Below are positions 4,068 through 5,957 of a stretch of DNA of 5,957 nucleotides, in pieces. Made by a program: the position numbers and the translations under genes. Origin of the DNA: JAFGGG01 sp964638895 (GTDB lineage Bacteria; Spirochaetota; Spirochaetia; SZUA-6; RPPD01); the NCBI GenBank assembly GCA_964638895.1, contig CAZWYY010000097.1:1-5957 (forward strand), in the 5' to 3' direction. The notes below the pieces were generated by a model. The model saw nothing but the letters and a program-made list of their open reading frames with translations, did no database searches and had not been told where the DNA came from. Every line of letters begins with the position of its first letter. Position 1 is the stretch's first letter.

Positions 4068-5957
4068 ATGAACAAGCAAAAAATCAGGGACCTGGTTGCG
4101 CAAATGACAATTGAGGAAAAGGCCGGGTTGTGCTGCGGAAAAGATTTCTGGCACACAACCGGGATAGAACGCCTGGGCATCCCTTCCATTTTGATGACCG
4201 ACGGCCCGCACGGCATACGCCTGACGGCCGCGGACAGGGGCATGCATGAAAGTCGTCCAGCCACCTGCTTTCCCACCGCTTCGGCCCTGGCTTGCTCGTG
4301 GGACCCGGAGCTTTGTTTTCAGGTGGGTAAAGCCATCGGGGCTGAAGCCCTGGCGCTTGGCATCGGGCTTGTCCTGGGGCCCGGCATGAACATAAAGCGT
4401 TCTCCGCTTTGCGGCAGGAATTTCGAATACTTTTCAGAGGATCCGCTGCTGACCGCGCGCCTTGCGGCGGGTATGGTGAAGGGTATACAAAACCTGGGGG
4501 TGGGAGCGTGTGTCAAGCACTACGCGGTGAACAACCAGGAAACCGACCGTATGCGTATCAACGCGGTGGTGGACGAGCGTGCCCTGCGTGAAATCTACCT
4601 GGCCGCCTTTGGGCGGGTTGTGCGGGAGGCCGCCCCGCGGGCGGTGATGGCCGCGTACAACCGTGTGAACGGAGAGTACGCCACACAGCACCGGGAGTTG
4701 TTGCATGACATCCTGCTTTCCAAGTGGGGATTTAAGGGCATTATTGTTTCGGACTGGGCCGCGGTTGACGACCGCGTAAAGGCCTTGGACGCGGGGTTGC
4801 ATCTGCAGATGCCCGGCGACGGCGGAGTGTCCGCCAAGAAAATAATTGAGGCGGTTACGCAGGGCACGATTAGGGTGGAACAGCTTGATGCGATATGCGA
4901 ACGGCTGCTGGAGTTTGTTTTTTGGGCCACGGACAACGGGCGCGATACCGTCCCGGCAGGCCGGACCACACAGGAGATAACCGCAGCCGATCATGAAGCA
5001 CATCACACGTTGGCCAGGAGGGCGGCGGCCGAAAGCATAGTGCTTTTACAAAACCGGGATAATGTGCTGCCCGTGCTGCCGCAGAAATATAAAAACATAC
5101 TGGTGGTAGGCGGTTTCGCACAAACCCCGCGCTTTCAGGGCGCGGGCAGTTCGCAGATCAACCCCACACGCACGGACACGCCGTACGATGAGATAAAAAA
5201 GGCGGCGGGCGGCAGGTTTGACGTACAATATGCCCGGGGGTATACGGACGCCGACACCCCGGACCCGGCCCTGATTGCCGGGGCGTGTAAGCCGGCCGCC
5301 AAGGCGGATATCGTGATTGTGTTCGCCGGTCTGCCGGAGTTGTATGAATCCGAGGGGTATGACCGCCTGCACCTTGACCTGCCGCCGGCCCATAATACGT
5401 TGATAGATGAGCTGGCCGCAGTACATTCCCGTGTGGCCGTGGTGCTGCAAAACGGTTCGCCGGTTGCCATGCCCTGGCTGGAACGCGTACCGGTGGTGCT
5501 GGAAACATGGCTCGGCGGCCAGGCTGCGGGCGGTGCCATTGCGGATGTGTTGTTCGGTACGGTGAACCCCTGCGGCAAACTGGCCGAAACCTTCGCCCGG
5601 CGGCTTGAGGACACACCGGCCTATGTGAACTGGCCCGGGCGGGACGGCGCCGTGCGCTACGGTGAAGGCGTTTTTGTGGGGTACCGTTATTATGACAAGA
5701 GGAAAATCGAGCCCATGTTTTGCTTCGGACATGGTCTGTCCTATACGCAATTTAGGTTTACTAATATTCACATCAGCCATCCTGTGATGAACGTGGATGA
5801 TACCCTGGAAGTGGGCTGCAAAGTGAAAAACACCGGGTCCGTACCGGGCAAAGAGGTCGTCCAGTTGTATGTGGGGCCGCAGACACCCGGACCGGATGCC
5901 GCTCCCAGGCAGTTAAAGGGGTTTCGGAAGATTAAACTCAAACCCGGGCAGGGGCAG
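4068..5957 (+). CDS. Glycoside hydrolase family 3 protein, beta-glucosidase type (3' end missing)
   Basis: Open for 630 codons to the window edge with no stop. Glycoside hydrolase family 3 enzymes remove terminal beta-linked sugars from glycans or glycosides by a retaining mechanism. The N-terminal (alpha/beta)8 domain spans about 3-290: MTIEEKAGLCCGKDFWHT, LMTDGPHGIR, GRNFEYFSEDP (117-126), VKHYAVN with K150/H151 in the sugar site, and GFKGIIVSDW giving nucleophile D229. The alpha/beta sandwich domain spans about 318-560 and carries ESEGYDR (427-433), with E429 the likely acid/base, and FCFGHGLSYTQF. A fibronectin III-like domain starts near 575 (VKNTGSVPGKEVVQLYVGP). Full-length relatives are usually 700-800 residues, so about 100 may be missing. 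No signal peptide is visible, hence probably cytoplasmic, and no PA14 insertion. The ATG lies 1 nt after the lipoprotein stop without a clear ribosome binding site, implying coupling. Substrate cannot be told from sequence alone. Confidence 0.95.
   Translation, partial: MNKQKIRDLVAQMTIEEKAGLCCGKDFWHTTGIERLGIPSILMTDGPHGIRLTAADRGMHESRPATCFPTASALACSWDPELCFQVGKAIGAEALALGIGLVLGPGMNIKRSPLCGRNFEYFSEDPLLTARLAAGMVKGIQNLGVGACVKHYAVNNQETDRMRINAVVDERALREIYLAAFGRVVREAAPRAVMAAYNRVNGEYATQHRELLHDILLSKWGFKGIIVSDWAAVDDRVKALDAGLHLQMPGDGGVSAKKIIEAVTQGTIRVEQLDAICERLLEFVFWATDNGRDTVPAGRTTQEITAADHEAHHTLARRAAAESIVLLQNRDNVLPVLPQKYKNILVVGGFAQTPRFQGAGSSQINPTRTDTPYDEIKKAAGGRFDVQYARGYTDADTPDPALIAGACKPAAKADIVIVFAGLPELYESEGYDRLHLDLPPAHNTLIDELAAVHSRVAVVLQNGSPVAMPWLERVPVVLETWLGGQAAGGAIADVLFGTVNPCGKLAETFARRLEDTPAYVNWPGRDGAVRYGEGVFVGYRYYDKRKIEPMFCFGHGLSYTQFRFTNIHISHPVMNVDDTLEVGCKVKNTGSVPGKEVVQLYVGPQTPGPDAAPRQLKGFRKIKLKPGQGQ

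Noticed and set aside
4434..5780. Long minus-strand open frames (190 and 244 codons) inside the GH3 gene
   Set aside because: The plus-strand frame has all GH3 motifs in order; the antisense frames are low-complexity Arg/Pro/His-rich translations caused by codon bias.
1..5957. Mobile element, CRISPR, tRNA/rRNA or a novel defence system
   Set aside because: No transposase or integrase, no regularly spaced repeats, no cloverleaf-like or rRNA-like sequence, and no nuclease, helicase or toxin gene was found; the genes fit metal resistance and glycan use.

Overview
The window holds two functional blocks. Positions 33-3076 are an arsenic-resistance (ars) module: a minus-strand arsR repressor gene transcribed divergently from a plus-strand run of an Acr3-type arsenite efflux permease, a small CxxC thioredoxin-fold protein and a second permease of the ArsP/DUF318 type. 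Positions 3254-5957 are a second plus-strand unit: a small predicted lipoprotein followed, after one base, by a family 3 glycoside hydrolase (beta-glucosidase type) that runs off the right edge with no stop codon.

The best structured non-coding stretch is the 121-bp gap between arsR and acr3. It holds two back-to-back sigma70-type promoters. The -10 hexamer of each sits at the exact centre of a TTGG-N8-CCAA dyad; the acr3-side dyad is a perfect 14-bp inverted repeat. This is what an ArsR operator pair should look like, and it predicts that one repressor shuts both directions until arsenite or a related trivalent arsenical binds. No arsC arsenate reductase or arsM methyltransferase gene is visible here, so the module is an efflux set with two unrelated permeases plus a redox protein.

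The 177-bp gap at 3077-3253 holds a near-consensus promoter for the lipoprotein/GH3 unit. Its predicted transcript would begin with an imperfect 15-bp hairpin (3190-3227). No convincing intrinsic terminator was found for the ars operon. The lipoprotein gene looks clearly AT-richer than the GH3 gene joined to it (40% against 67% GC in one 60-base line counted in each).

Organism: a bacterium with canonical -35/-10 promoters and purine-rich ribosome binding sites. The arsR / acr3 / thioredoxin / DUF318 permease set is common in anaerobic lineages such as sulfate-reducing Deltaproteobacteria, Firmicutes and spirochaetes. The loose lipobox (FTN-C) would fit a lineage with relaxed lipoboxes, but the phylum cannot be settled from this sequence. 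No RNA gene, CRISPR array, insertion sequence or origin was seen. The genes are individually recognisable, apart from the lipoprotein; the less ordinary parts are the operator geometry, the 5'-end hairpin, and the lipoprotein-GH3 junction.
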